A DNA stretch of 64,000 bases from Amycolatopsis alba DSM 44262 (GCF_000384215.1 NZ_KB913032.1:2869665-2933664), one strand, 5' to 3'. Positions 45,031-54,452 are shown, numbered from the stretch's first letter. Numbers and translations are program-made. The notes: generated from the sequence alone by a model not told the origin.

Positions 45031-47859
45031 TCACACCTGTTCGGCTTTGACCGCTTCGCCGACGAGCGACGCGAGCTTCGTCCGGACGTCCTCGGCGTCC
45101 GGATGCGCGAGCTCGGTCAGCACCCGCACCGAACGCAGCCAACACTCGCGTGCCGACGAGGGATCGCCGAACCGCAGATGGATTCCGCCGAGCTGGGCCA
45201 GCACGTCGGCCGCTTCGTAGAGCTCGCCGTGGGCGAAGAACATCTCGACAGCCCGCTTCATACAGGCGATGCCTTCGTCGTGGCGGCCGAGCCCGACCAG
45301 CGCGGTTCCCTTGGTGTGCAGGGTGAAGCGGGCTTCGTCGGGCAGCGCGTGCGCCTCCAGGGCCAGTGCCTGGTCGGCGAAGTCGAGCGCCTGCTCGAAG
45401 CGGCCGGCCTGGGTGCAGATGTCGCCGAGCGCCTGCAAAGCGCTGGCCTCCATACCGGAGCCGACGTTGGACTCGCGGATGAGCCGCAACGCGCGCGTCC
45501 CGTACTCCCAGCCCGTATCGGGGTCCTGGCTGGCCAGCGTGAGGTTGTAGAGGGCACGTGCTTCTCCCTGCCGGTCCCCGACCTGCCGCTGCAGTTCGAC
45601 GACCTGCTTCAGGTAGACGATGCTGTCCTCGTACTGGCGGGCGACTCCACAGGCCACGCCGAGCCCGCTGAGGATGGCGGCCTCGCCGGAGCGGTCCCCC
45701 AGGTCGCGGGCGGCGCGGAGCGCCATGCCGAACACCGAACGCCAGTCCTCCAGCCGGGCCCGCACGATGAAGTACGACTGCAGCAGCCACGCCAGTTGCC
45801 AGCACTCCCGGTACCGCCGCTCCCGGTACGCGACGTTCACCGCGGCGATGAGGTTTCCCGCCTCCTCGTCGAACCAGTCCAGCGCCTGTTCGTAGTGCCC
45901 GAACTTCAGCCCCGCGCCGTCGAACCGCTCCGGCTCGACGAGCCGGTAGTGCCGGTCCGAACGCAGGAGCCTCGACGCGTTCAGCGCGGACGCCAGTGAC
46001 GCGTGGAGCAGCCTGTCCAGCACTTCCGTCCGCGCCTCGGGCCCGTCGATTTTCGCCGAGAGTTCGGCCGCGTACGCGCGGATCAGGTCGTGGAACTGGT
46101 ACCGGCCGAGCCTCGACCGCGCGATCAGGTGCGCGGAGGCCAGTTTCGCCAGGTCGGCGTGGGCTTCCGCGATGTCGACCCCGCCCACCGCCGCGGCCGC
46201 GGGCACACTGAAGTCGCCGCCGGTCGGCAGGCCGAGCAGCCGCAACATCCGCGCGGCCCGTTCGTCGAGCGCCCGGTACGAATACGAGAAGACGGCCCGG
46301 ATGTTCGTCTCGTCGCCGTCGGCGAGGTCGAACGAGCCCAGCCTGTCCTGTTCGGCTTCCAGCAGCCGGACGAACTCCCGTAGCGGCAGGTCCGGGAACT
46401 GTGCCGCGCGCACCGCGAGGATCCGGATGGCCAGCGGCAGCCCGCCGCAGTACCGGACGAACCGTTCGGTGGCCTCGGGGTCCTCGGCGACCCTGTCCAG
46501 CCCGATCGTGGAGGCGACGAGGGCGATCGCGTCCTCGTGCGGTAGTTCCTCCAGCGCGACGCGCCGCGCGCCGTGGGTCGCCACGAGCGCCTGCAACTGC
46601 CAGCGGCTGGTCACCAGCACCAGGCAACCGGGTCCGGGCAGCAGCGGCCGGATCTGCTCGGTGCTCGCGGCGTTGTCGAGCAGGATCAGCATCCGGCGTC
46701 CGGCGCTGTAGCTGCGCCAGGTGGCCGCGCGGCCGTCGACGTCGGCGGGGATCCGGTCGGCGGGGACGCCGACGGAAACGAGCATGGTCTCGAGCGCGGT
46801 GGCGGCCTCGACAGACTCCCCCGGACCGTATCCGCGCAGGTTGAGGTACACCTGACCGCCGGGGAAGCGTTCTCCGACCTCGTGCGCGAAATGGACGGCG
46901 AGCGTCGTCTTGCCGATACCGCCCATCCCCTCGATCGACGCGATGGACGTCGACCGCTCGGTGTCCAGGGCTTCCGGGACGAGTCCGTGCAGCGCCTTGA
47001 GATCGCGCTGACGGCCGGAGAACACGCGGAGATCCGCCGGGAGCTGACGTGGGATCAGCGGTTCGGCGCCGAGCCGGTACCGCGTCAGCCCGGAGTCCAA
47101 TGTGGTCTCGATGGACTCTTCACCGGTCAGGATCGCCTGGTGTGCCCGCTGCAACGACGCGCCGGGATCGAGGCCGAGTTCTTCGGCGAGCACCGCGCCG
47201 ATGCGGCGGTAGACGTTCAGCGCCTCGGCCTGCCTGCCCGAACGGTAGAGCGCGATCATCAGCTGCTCGTGCAGCCGCTCCCGCAGCGGGTTCTCGCGGC
47301 ACAGCCTGGTCAGCTCGGGAACGACGGTGGCGTGATCGCCGAGCGCGATGAGCGCGTCCGCCCACTGCTCACGGACGCGCAGCCGCTCTTCGCCCAGCTG
47401 ATCGGCTTCGTCCCGAAGCAGCGCTTCGGAGTGGACGTTCTGCAGCGCCGGGCCACGCCATTCGGACAGCGCGGCGGCGAACCGATCGGCGGCCTGCCGC
47501 AGGTCGCCGTCCGCCGCGGACTCCGCCCCCGCCGCGGCGAGCGCGCGGAACCGGGCCAGGTCGAGCAGGCTCTCGTCGAGTTCGAGCAGGTAGCCGCCGC
47601 GTTCGGTGCGGATGGTGACCTCGTCGCCGAGCGCGCGGCGGACCCGCAGGACGTAGGTCTGCAGGGCGCCCTTGGACCGCCGCCGGTCATCCGGCCACAG
47701 CCAGCGGGCCAGCTCCTCGACCGGCACCACCGTGTTCGCGCGCAGCAACAGGCCTGCCAGCACGATGAGCGGCCTGCTGCCGCCCAAGGGCACCGGCAGC
47801 CCGTCGGCTGTGACCTCGGTGGGGCCCAGCACGCGAAAGTCGAGTGCCACGCCGCTCAT
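45031..47859 (-). CDS. AfsR/SARP-family regulator with NB-ARC and TPR domains
   Basis: This 942-residue regulator has an OmpR-type winged helix (1-95, with LWPDDRRRSKGALQTYVLRV), a bacterial transcriptional activation domain (about 98-245), an NB-ARC ATPase (about 280-560; P-loop GMGGIGKTTL at 311-320, Walker B MLILLDN) and C-terminal TPR repeats (about 690-920). AfsR-like proteins activate secondary-metabolite or development genes and respond to nucleotide state or Ser/Thr phosphorylation. ATG at 47859 was chosen; a GTG at 47886 lacks a ribosome binding site. No biosynthetic cluster is adjacent; menC is divergent. Confidence 0.88.
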   Translation of the reverse strand: MSGVALDFRVLGPTEVTADGLPVPLGGSRPLIVLAGLLLRANTVVPVEELARWLWPDDRRRSKGALQTYVLRVRRALGDEVTIRTERGGYLLELDESLLDLARFRALAAAGAESAADGDLRQAADRFAAALSEWRGPALQNVHSEALLRDEADQLGEERLRVREQWADALIALGDHATVVPELTRLCRENPLRERLHEQLMIALYRSGRQAEALNVYRRIGAVLAEELGLDPGASLQRAHQAILTGEESIETTLDSGLTRYRLGAEPLIPRQLPADLRVFSGRQRDLKALHGLVPEALDTERSTSIASIEGMGGIGKTTLAVHFAHEVGERFPGGQVYLNLRGYGPGESVEAATALETMLVSVGVPADRIPADVDGRAATWRSYSAGRRMLILLDNAASTEQIRPLLPGPGCLVLVTSRWQLQALVATHGARRVALEELPHEDAIALVASTIGLDRVAEDPEATERFVRYCGGLPLAIRILAVRAAQFPDLPLREFVRLLEAEQDRLGSFDLADGDETNIRAVFSYSYRALDERAARMLRLLGLPTGGDFSVPAAAAVGGVDIAEAHADLAKLASAHLIARSRLGRYQFHDLIRAYAAELSAKIDGPEARTEVLDRLLHASLASALNASRLLRSDRHYRLVEPERFDGAGLKFGHYEQALDWFDEEAGNLIAAVNVAYRERRYRECWQLAWLLQSYFIVRARLEDWRSVFGMALRAARDLGDRSGEAAILSGLGVACGVARQYEDSIVYLKQVVELQRQVGDRQGEARALYNLTLASQDPDTGWEYGTRALRLIRESNVGSGMEASALQALGDICTQAGRFEQALDFADQALALEAHALPDEARFTLHTKGTALVGLGRHDEGIACMKRAVEMFFAHGELYEAADVLAQLGGIHLRFGDPSSARECWLRSVRVLTELAHPDAEDVRTKLASLVGEAVKAEQV

Positions 47860-47916
47860 TCTGTCCGCAATCGGGTGAAACGGCACGTGATTCCGCCGGT
47901 GGCATGATCGACGTCG

Positions 47917-48861
47917 ATGGACGTCTACGCGATCCCCCTGCGCACACGGTTCCGCGGCATCACGGTCCGTGAAGGACTGCTGATCCGCGGCGAAGCGGGC
48001 TGGGGCGAATTCTGCCCGTTCTCCGACTACTCGGACGCCGAAAGCGCGCCGTGGCTCGCGTCCGCGCTGGAGGCGACCGAACGCGGGTGGCCGTCGCCGG
48101 TGCGGGACAGCGTCGAGGTGAACGCGACCGTCCCGGTGGTCTCCCCGGAGAAGGCGTACGAACTCGTGTCCGCGTCGGGCTGTCGCACGGCGAAGGTCAA
48201 GGTCGCCGACCCGCGGGTGAGCCTCGCCGAGGACTGCGCGCGGGTGGAGGCGGTGCGGGCCGCGCTGGGCCCGCGCGGCGCGGTTCGCGTCGACGCGAAC
48301 ATGGCCTGGGACGTCGACACCGCGGTCAAGGCGATCGGCGAACTCGACCGCGCGGCGGGCGGGCTCGAATACGTCGAGCAGCCGTGTCCGTCGATCGAAG
48401 AACTGGCCGACGTCCGGCGCCGGGTCGGGGTGCGGATCGCCGCGGACGAATCGATCCGCCGCGCCGAAGACCCGCTCAAGGTGGCCGTGGCGGGAGCGGC
48501 CGACATCGCCGTGCTGAAGGTCGCGCCGCTGGGCGGGGTCCGGCGCGCGCTGGAAGTCGCCGAAGCCTGCGGGCTGCCGTGCGTGGTGTCCTCCGCCGTC
48601 GAGACGAGCATCGGGCTCGCCGCCGGACTGGCGCTCGCGGGCGCGCTGCCCACTTTGGACTACGCCTGCGGTCTGGGCACGATGTCCTTGCTGACGGGGG
48701 ATGTCTGCGAAGCTTCACTGTCCCCTGTGGACGGACGACTGCCGGTGCCGCGCCAGGCCCCCGCCCCCGGTCTGTTCGCCGCGCACGCCGCCGCTCCTGA
48801 CGTCCGGGCCGCTTGGGAGGCCCGCTTCACCCGCGTCCGCGCGCACCTCCGGACGCTGTGA
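47917..48861 (+). CDS. menC: o-Succinylbenzoate synthase MenC
   Basis: This 314-residue enolase-superfamily enzyme has the KxK motif RTAKVKVAD, metal ligands RVDANMAW (Asp), EYVEQPC (Glu), IAADES (Asp) and the second catalytic lysine VLKVAP. It dehydrates SHCHC to o-succinylbenzoate in menaquinone synthesis. It stands alone here. ATG at 47917 is close to the divergent AfsR-like start, so they share a short control region. Its stop lies inside the hairpin at 48849-48883. Confidence 0.88.
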   Translation: MDVYAIPLRTRFRGITVREGLLIRGEAGWGEFCPFSDYSDAESAPWLASALEATERGWPSPVRDSVEVNATVPVVSPEKAYELVSASGCRTAKVKVADPRVSLAEDCARVEAVRAALGPRGAVRVDANMAWDVDTAVKAIGELDRAAGGLEYVEQPCPSIEELADVRRRVGVRIAADESIRRAEDPLKVAVAGAADIAVLKVAPLGGVRRALEVAEACGLPCVVSSAVETSIGLAAGLALAGALPTLDYACGLGTMSLLTGDVCEASLSPVDGRLPVPRQAPAPGLFAAHAAAPDVRAAWEARFTRVRAHLRTL

Positions 48862-48883
48862 ACGGTCCGTTCACAGCGTCCGG
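48849..48883. terminator. Bidirectional terminator between menC and the M23 peptidase
   Basis: The 17-base arms begin CCGGACGCTGTGAACGG with one loop base. It overlaps the menC stop and ends seven bases before the peptidase stop on the other strand. Confidence 0.8.
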
Positions 48884-48889
48884 GAGGGA

Positions 48890-49798
48890 TCAGCCGCAGT
48901 GTTCCAGCGGGGATTCGTAGCTGGACGAACCCGCCGAGCCGCCCCACTTGACGCACTTCGCGCCCGCGGCCGCGCTCACCGGGCCCGCGTAGTACTCGAA
49001 GCTGCCGGAATCGGTCTTCCTGGCCGCGCCTTCCACTTCGAGGAAGGCCGAGACCGCGCTGGCCGTGCCGACCGAGGCGGACTTGATGGTGGTGACACAG
49101 TTGTTCTTGCTCGTGCCGTTGTACAACAGGTACGTGGTCGCGGCGCTGCCGAGCGCCTGCGAGTCGATCACCTTGTAGCCGTCGCCGCACACCTCGATGG
49201 CGTCGTACGGGTTGGGGTTCCCGGTGCCGCCGCAGGTGTTCTTGGAGGTCACGTTGGCGTTGGGGTAGCCGAACTTCACGCCGTTGAAGTACGCGGGCTT
49301 GATGTTGCTCGGCCATGACGAGTCGTTGGTGCGGACCTCGTAGTGCAGGTGCGGGCTGATGTTGTTGCCCGGCTTGGAGGTGTTGCCGACCTCGCCGATC
49401 TTCTGCCCCTGCGCGACCTGCGCGCCGAGCGCGACCGAGCGGACCTTCAGATGCGCGTAGTAGGTCGACCATCCCCCACCGTGGTCGATCTTCACCAGGT
49501 TGCCGAACCCGTTGGTCGAACCCTGGTGCGCCGAGATGACGACCTTGCCCGCGGCCGCCGCGACGACGGTGTCGCCGAGGTCCGCGTCCGCGGAACCGCC
49601 GCGGTTGAAGTCGATTTCGTAGGCCTTGTGCGCGCTGCTGTTGTCGTTGTCGCCGTTCCACACCTGGTTGCAGGGGAACGGGAGCTGGAAGTTGGGACGC
49701 GGCCCGACGGCGGCTTCGGCCGACGTCGCGGTGATCGCCAGCCCGGCCATGCCCAGCAAGGCGGTGGCGGCCGCGGTGACCACTCGTCTGAGTCTCAT
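48890..49798 (-). CDS. Secreted M23-family metallopeptidase
   Basis: This 302-residue protein has a signal peptide ending TSAEAA. The M23 (LytM) domain (about 40-160) has the zinc residues His57 and Asp63 in AHKAYEIDF and HLH at 150-152 in SPHLHYEV, with DHGGGWSTYYAHL between. The C-terminal 140 residues have several Cys and no known domain. It should cleave peptidoglycan cross-bridges or similar Gly-rich peptides. ATG at 49798 has AAAGGA upstream. Confidence 0.88.
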   Translation of the reverse strand: MRLRRVVTAAATALLGMAGLAITATSAEAAVGPRPNFQLPFPCNQVWNGDNDNSSAHKAYEIDFNRGGSADADLGDTVVAAAAGKVVISAHQGSTNGFGNLVKIDHGGGWSTYYAHLKVRSVALGAQVAQGQKIGEVGNTSKPGNNISPHLHYEVRTNDSSWPSNIKPAYFNGVKFGYPNANVTSKNTCGGTGNPNPYDAIEVCGDGYKVIDSQALGSAATTYLLYNGTSKNNCVTTIKSASVGTASAVSAFLEVEGAARKTDSGSFEYYAGPVSAAAGAKCVKWGGSAGSSSYESPLEHCG

Positions 49799-49863
49799 CG
49801 GAATGTCCTTTCTCGGCGTTTCGCGAGAAGCGTCCCGAAAGGGCATACAAGTGAGATACAAAC

Positions 49864-49908
49864 AGCCGCGGGCCCTCCCGGCCGAGGGGTCCAGGAGGGC
49901 CCGCGGCT
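49864..49908 (-). terminator. Terminator after the secreted hypothetical gene
   Basis: The stem AGCCGCGGGCCCTCC / GGAGGGCCCGCGGCT has 15-base arms and ends at the TGA of the gene at 49908. On the minus strand it is followed by TGTTTGTATC, a T-rich tail. Confidence 0.8.
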
Positions 49909-50504
49909 CAGCCGACCCGTTCGATGACGGCGCGGCGGATCAGGAACTTCCCTGGCTCCCGGACCTGCTCGAAGGCCGCGTTGTTCAGCAGCGCGCAACT
50001 ACCGGAAGCACCGGTGACCTCGACGGTCGTGGACTTGTCGTTGTCCAGGTTCGTCACCTTCAGCTTGGTGCCCGCGGGGAACTCGCTGCTGGACGCGGCG
50101 GGTGCTCCGCTTTCGCCGGACAGCGTCACCGTGGAGCCCTCGCAGACGACCTCGCCAGCTCCGGCGTCGACGGCTTTCTCCTCGGCCATGCCTTCGGCCT
50201 GCTTCCCCTCATCGGCCTGCACGTCCCCGATGCATCCGGCGGCCTGACGGCGTTGCTCGATGAGGTCGACGACGGCCTGCCGGTTCGCGATCCGCGCCTC
50301 GGACAGCGCGTCCGGATCCGCTCGCTGCCCCGCGATGAAGGTGAGGTTGTTCCGGAGGGCGGTGTCCAGTCCCTGGCAGCTTTCCGCGGCCTGCCCGTCC
50401 GGAGTGCTGATCGCGAACATCGCCGCGGCGATGGCGGCCACCCCGAGAACGGACGCGACACCGATCGTCGCGCGCTTGCGGTGTTTCCCGGCGCTGTTCA
50501 TCAT
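49908..50504 (-). CDS. Secreted hypothetical protein
   Basis: This 198-residue protein has an N-terminal membrane or signal segment (about 13-33) and a mature part with three conserved-looking features: RNNLTFIAGQRADPDALSEA, an acidic Glu/Ala-rich linker near residues 95-115, and a beta-rich end. Cysteines in ESCQG, AGCIG, VVCEG and GSCALL suggest two disulfides. No family is recognised. Two consecutive ATGs start it, with GGAGGAA upstream. Confidence 0.68.
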   Translation of the reverse strand: MMNSAGKHRKRATIGVASVLGVAAIAAAMFAISTPDGQAAESCQGLDTALRNNLTFIAGQRADPDALSEARIANRQAVVDLIEQRRQAAGCIGDVQADEGKQAEGMAEEKAVDAGAGEVVCEGSTVTLSGESGAPAASSSEFPAGTKLKVTNLDNDKSTTVEVTGASGSCALLNNAAFEQVREPGKFLIRRAVIERVG

Positions 50505-50583
50505 CCGTGTTTCCTCCGGTCTGGTTCCTCCTCACCCACATCCGGTGATACGGCCGGATGACGGAAGTGGTTCAAACCGATTT

Positions 50584-51378
50584 TCAGCCGAGCCACGGTT
50601 TCGCGATGCGCGCGTAGGTGCCGTCGTTCAGCGCGAGATGCAGCCACTGGTCGGCCCATTCCTTGAACACGACGTCGCGGGGCAGGAGGTACGCCTTCTC
50701 CGAGAAGGTGAACGGCCGGTCGGGATGCACCGCGCACAGTCGCGGGTTCTGCTTTGCCTGCCAACGGGTTTCGGTCGCGTCGGTGATCATCAGATCGGCG
50801 CGGCCCGCCAGGATCTCGGCGAAGATCGTGGTGTTGTCCGGATGCCGCACGATGGTCGCGCGGTCGAGGTTGGCGTCGGCGAACTGTTCGTTGGTACCGC
50901 CCGGATTCACGATCGCCCGCACCCCCGGCTGATCGATCTCCGCCAGCGTCTGGAAGCGCTTTTTGTTCTCGCACAAGGTGATCGGGGTCTTGCCGTCGCG
51001 AAGGTAGGGAACGGTGTAGAAACCCTTCTTCGCCCGGTCCAGGGTCACCGACACCCCGCCCATCACCAGATCGCATTTCCGCCCGACGTCGTCGGCGATC
51101 GCCTTCCATGTGGTCTGGACCAGTTGGAGCCGGACACCGAGCCTCGACGCGAGATCGCCCGCGAGGTCGATGTCGATCCCGCTCCACCCGCCTGCGGCGT
51201 CGCGATGGGTGAACGGGCGATAGTCCCCCGTCGAGCACACGCGGAGCTCGCCGCGCGCCTGGACGACGTCGAGCCTGCTCTGCGCGCCATGGCCTTCGGG
51301 CGCGGCACCGGCCGTGCCGATTCCCAGCACGGTCAGCACCGCGACCCCGAACGTGAGCGCTTTCGCCTTGATCGTCAT
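50584..51378 (-). CDS. Exported PheC-like cyclohexadienyl dehydratase
   Basis: This 264-residue protein has a signal peptide ending TAGAA and a type-II solute-binding fold. It follows Pseudomonas aeruginosa PheC (from memory) closely: YLRDGKTPITLC, IDQPGVRAIVNPGGTNEQFA, HPDNTTIF, LMITDATETR, LCAVHP and EKAYLLPRD. Glu203 corresponds to the general acid Glu173 of PheC. PheC converts prephenate or arogenate to phenylpyruvate or phenylalanine outside the cytoplasm. An amino acid binding protein is the alternative, but no ABC partners are present. Its start overlaps the stop of the nucleotidyltransferase gene (TGATG). Confidence 0.78.
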   Translation of the reverse strand: MTIKAKALTFGVAVLTVLGIGTAGAAPEGHGAQSRLDVVQARGELRVCSTGDYRPFTHRDAAGGWSGIDIDLAGDLASRLGVRLQLVQTTWKAIADDVGRKCDLVMGGVSVTLDRAKKGFYTVPYLRDGKTPITLCENKKRFQTLAEIDQPGVRAIVNPGGTNEQFADANLDRATIVRHPDNTTIFAEILAGRADLMITDATETRWQAKQNPRLCAVHPDRPFTFSEKAYLLPRDVVFKEWADQWLHLALNDGTYARIAKPWLG

Positions 51379-52148
51379 CAAGGCATCTTCCACGCCCTCA
51401 GGTAGGCCTGCACGAGCCAAGCGTCGGCCCATTCCGTGTCCGGCGCCTCCGGCAGCGGCGAGGATCCGCGCACCAGCTCTTCGAGCTGTCGCTCGAGGGA
51501 CTCGGCCGCTTCCAGCGCTTCCTCGCGGGTTTTCTTGCCCTGCCTCAGATCGCGGAGCCAGCTCAGCCACGGCTCGGGAACGGGCAGCGTGATCCGCCCG
51601 GTCTCCAGCAGCTCCACGCCCTGCACGCCGAGGCGCACCATGTGCATGGCGAACTTCGTGTCGAAGCCGTACTTCTCGATCAGCTCCGGCCGCCCGTCCT
51701 TGCCCCGCAGCCCGAGCATCCGCTCGCGCTGTGCGCGGGAATAGCCGAGGAACCGCAGGCCCGCGACGCGCGAGACGATCTGGTGCGCGTTCTCGCGCAG
51801 TTCGGCGCCGAGCTCGTCGATCGCCACGATCTCGGACTCCGGCGCGAACAGCGGCAGCAGGACGGTCGGGTTCCCGTTGAGGACGAGACGCATCCACTTG
51901 CGCAGCGAGTAGACGATCAAGTCGAGGTCGCCGGGACCGGATCGGACGCCTTCGGGCTGCGAGCGGAAGATGTACTGCTCGAACCGCTTCAGGCCGATCA
52001 CGTGGTCCGGCGGCTCGATGCAGATGCCGAGTTCGTCCCGGTCGTCCTGGCCGAGCACGGCGGTGCCGTGCAGCCCGGACCCGACCTGGCAGCGCAGGAT
52101 CGTGCCCTGCTCGGCGATGGCGGCGAATTCGGGGCTGTCGTGTTTCAC
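51378..52148 (-). CDS. Nucleotidyltransferase-superfamily protein (RlaP-like)
   Basis: This 256-residue protein has a nucleotidyltransferase core GSGLHGTAVLGQDDRDELGI, with GS and the two acidic residues, in the RlaP/PF10127 style. LDLIVYSLRKWMRLVLNGNP and the long helical C-terminus follow. The family includes DNA polymerase beta-like transferases of unknown substrate. GTG at 52148 precedes KHDSPEF; no strong ribosome binding site is visible. It overlaps the PheC-like gene by one base, so they form an operon with no obvious shared pathway. Confidence 0.75.
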   Translation of the reverse strand: MKHDSPEFAAIAEQGTILRCQVGSGLHGTAVLGQDDRDELGICIEPPDHVIGLKRFEQYIFRSQPEGVRSGPGDLDLIVYSLRKWMRLVLNGNPTVLLPLFAPESEIVAIDELGAELRENAHQIVSRVAGLRFLGYSRAQRERMLGLRGKDGRPELIEKYGFDTKFAMHMVRLGVQGVELLETGRITLPVPEPWLSWLRDLRQGKKTREEALEAAESLERQLEELVRGSSPLPEAPDTEWADAWLVQAYLRAWKMP

Positions 52149-52277
52149 ACGGGAAGTTGTACCCGCGGCGACGCCGGGAGGGCATCCGGTTTTCGGGTGT
52201 CTCAGGGTCGGATTCCAGGGTCGGGTCGGGGCCGTTCCCCGATGTGCCAGGGGTCGGTCACGGGCGAACATCGAGCC

Positions 52278-52502
52278 ATGACGAACAGCGTGTACACCCC
52301 CCAGTCCACCAAGAAGCTCTACCGCAGCCGGACCGACAAGATGCTCGCGGGCGTCGCCGGCGGCTGGGCCGCCTACCTCGGCGTCGACGCCGCGATCCTG
52401 CGCATCGCCCTCGTGGCGGGCGTCTTCTTCACCGCCGGATTCGCGATCCCGCTCTACGCCGCCGCGTGGCTCCTGACTCCGGAGCAGCCGGGCGAATCCT
52501 GA
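52278..52502 (+). CDS. PspC-domain membrane protein
   Basis: This 74-residue protein has a PspC domain: KLYRSRTDKMLAGVAGGWAAYLGVD, then a hydrophobic helix with PLYAAAWLLTPE. PspC proteins anchor or sense membrane stress. It is a single-domain member and is followed by its own terminator. Confidence 0.85.
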   Translation: MTNSVYTPQSTKKLYRSRTDKMLAGVAGGWAAYLGVDAAILRIALVAGVFFTAGFAIPLYAAAWLLTPEQPGES

Positions 52503-52566
52503 TCGTTGGCGGACGTCGCGCGCAGGGGACGCGGCGTCCGCCATCGGGGGCAGGGGGATGGAAGAA

Positions 52567-52594
52567 GGGCCCGGACATGGGGATGTCCGGGCCC
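52567..52594 (+). terminator. Terminator after the PspC gene
   Basis: GGGCCCGGACAT pairs exactly with ATGTCCGGGCCC around GGGG, followed by TTT. Confidence 0.85.
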
Positions 52595-52677
52595 TTTCCG
52601 TCGTTCTGCCGCGAAATCACGGCAGCACCGTTACACTTCCCTTGCCTTTGTCACAGGGAGCGGAAGCGGGGGCCTCC

Positions 52678-54375
52678 ATGGCCGACAATTATCTCAGCCT
52701 CAGCGAGTACAAGCGGATGCTGGAGGACGCGCTGAACGACTTCCACCAGGCGCTCACCAAGCGCTGGATGGAAGACGCCGTCGACGCCATGGCGAGTCTC
52801 TCGCCCGCCGTCCCGTGCTCGGCGGAACCCTGGGCCTGGCAGTGGCACGTCGAATCGTACGGCCATCTGTCGCACGGCGAAGACGAGTGCGGATACCTCA
52901 CGTGGGTCGAGGACGGGATGCCCGGCCACTACAAGGACGTCCACTGCGACGGCTGGAACCCGCAGACCCAGAAGAAGGTCGAGTGCCATGTCGAACGGAA
53001 CCTGGCCCAGATCGAACGGCTGGCCTGGAACCGGCGCCAAGAGGTCGCCAAGTTCGTCCCCCAGCTGGAGGGGCCTGATCTCGCGAAGCTAGAAGCCGCC
53101 CACAACACGTTCCTGAACGTCGCCGGCAACCTCGGCTTCCAGGACAAGAACGGGCGGGTGACCGAGCTGCTCGGGCAGGGCGCGGTCGTCCAGAACGTCG
53201 AGTGGCTGGACGGGGCGACCAGCGGGGACGAGGACTGGTTCATCGAGTGGACCGGGCTCGCCGCGAAGTCCTTCAGGGACGGGTTCTTCGCCTCGATCGC
53301 GCCGACCATGCTGAACCAGTCGCTCATCCTCGCCAGCCTCTCCACCTTGTACTCCACGCGCGCCGCGACGATCCAGGCGACCCGGCTCAACATCGTCAAA
53401 CGGCTCAACGTGGCCACCAAGAAACTGGACGAAAAGGTCACCCTCAAGGTCTTCACCGCGGACTCGATCCTGAGCAAGATCGATCGGGCGAGCGCGATCC
53501 ACGGGATCGTGAGCAACCTGCTGTCCGCGGGGGCGAAACTCAGCAAGGTCGTGAAGACCGTCGACGAGGCGGGCGGGAAGATTCTCGGCCCGGCGGGCGC
53601 CGTCTTGACCCTGGCAGGCTTCGTCGGCGGGATCATCGAGGGACTCACCGTCGAGCAGAACGCCGCGTCACTCCAGGACATCCTGCAGGGGCTCACCACT
53701 TCGCTCCAGGACGAACACAACGCGTTGAGCGGCCTCGAGTCCGACTTCGGCGGGGACGTGATGGCTCTGCAGAAGGCGATCGCGGGGGTGCACAGCTACA
53801 ACCTCGAACTGTACGACCTCACCGCGAACACGCTGCCGAACGTGACCGACCGCGCGAAGTACAAGGGGATCAGGGTCGAGGTCCACTTCCTCCTGCGGGT
53901 GGCGCAAACCTGCTTCGAGGCGGCCGAAAGCTATTCGGCGCAGCTGCGGATCCTCGCCGAGGCCGACCGCGCCGACCGGCACCTCGCGGGCCGCGACGAA
54001 CAGACGTGCACGGGCGACGACTCGACCTTGGAGATCCGCGACGCCGTCGAGCAGTTCATGAGGACGAGCTGCGCCCGGTTCCTGCTCGCCGGCGAGCAGC
54101 TCCGAAAGGCCGCCGAAGCCTACGCGAAAACGGACGGCGAGCTGTCGGACGATCTCAAGAAGATGTTCGCGGAGTGGGAAGACGCCACCAAGGGCAGGAA
54201 CAAGATCGACCCCAATCCGGAGACGGTCGAAAGGGAGAACCCGACGAAGGAAGCGGCCGGAACCGACCGGACCAACCTCGAACCGAGGAAGCCTTCGGAG
54301 CCGACCTCCGTCGACCCGTACGAGAAGGACCGCCGTCAGCAAGGCGCCAAGTACTCGGTGGACGGGCAACGCTAG
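52678..54375 (+). CDS. Hypothetical 565-residue helical protein
   Basis: This protein is not assigned to a family. The first 190 residues contain several Trp and His (AWQWHVESYGHLSHGEDECG). A central part has a hydrophobic Gly-rich segment (GPAGAVLTLAGFVGGIIEGL, about 306-325), and helical, coiled-coil-like stretches lie around it. The last 55 residues are charged and disordered. No signal peptide is visible. The mix of amphipathic helices with a short hydrophobic insert recalls pore-forming or contact-dependent effectors, but this is only a resemblance. ATG at 52678 has GCGGAAGCGGGGG upstream. Confidence 0.65.
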   Translation: MADNYLSLSEYKRMLEDALNDFHQALTKRWMEDAVDAMASLSPAVPCSAEPWAWQWHVESYGHLSHGEDECGYLTWVEDGMPGHYKDVHCDGWNPQTQKKVECHVERNLAQIERLAWNRRQEVAKFVPQLEGPDLAKLEAAHNTFLNVAGNLGFQDKNGRVTELLGQGAVVQNVEWLDGATSGDEDWFIEWTGLAAKSFRDGFFASIAPTMLNQSLILASLSTLYSTRAATIQATRLNIVKRLNVATKKLDEKVTLKVFTADSILSKIDRASAIHGIVSNLLSAGAKLSKVVKTVDEAGGKILGPAGAVLTLAGFVGGIIEGLTVEQNAASLQDILQGLTTSLQDEHNALSGLESDFGGDVMALQKAIAGVHSYNLELYDLTANTLPNVTDRAKYKGIRVEVHFLLRVAQTCFEAAESYSAQLRILAEADRADRHLAGRDEQTCTGDDSTLEIRDAVEQFMRTSCARFLLAGEQLRKAAEAYAKTDGELSDDLKKMFAEWEDATKGRNKIDPNPETVERENPTKEAAGTDRTNLEPRKPSEPTSVDPYEKDRRQQGAKYSVDGQR

Positions 54376-54400
54376 ACCGCGTCACGCGGGTGGCCGCTGG

Positions 54401-54452
54401 GCTACGGGACGCCAGGCGCCACTCACGAGGCTCTCGCTACGGGACGCCAGGC
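54401..54452 (+). repeat. 17-base direct repeat
   Basis: GCTACGGGACGCCAGGC occurs at 54401-54417 and 54436-54452. The spacer contains GCCACTCACGA, part of the border sequence of the compound repeats. It lies just before the large palindrome. Confidence 0.6.

Noticed and set aside
48051..48800. Alternative plus-strand frame in menC
   Set aside because: A shifted frame with Arg/Gly-rich composition; the enolase motifs lie in the 47917 frame.
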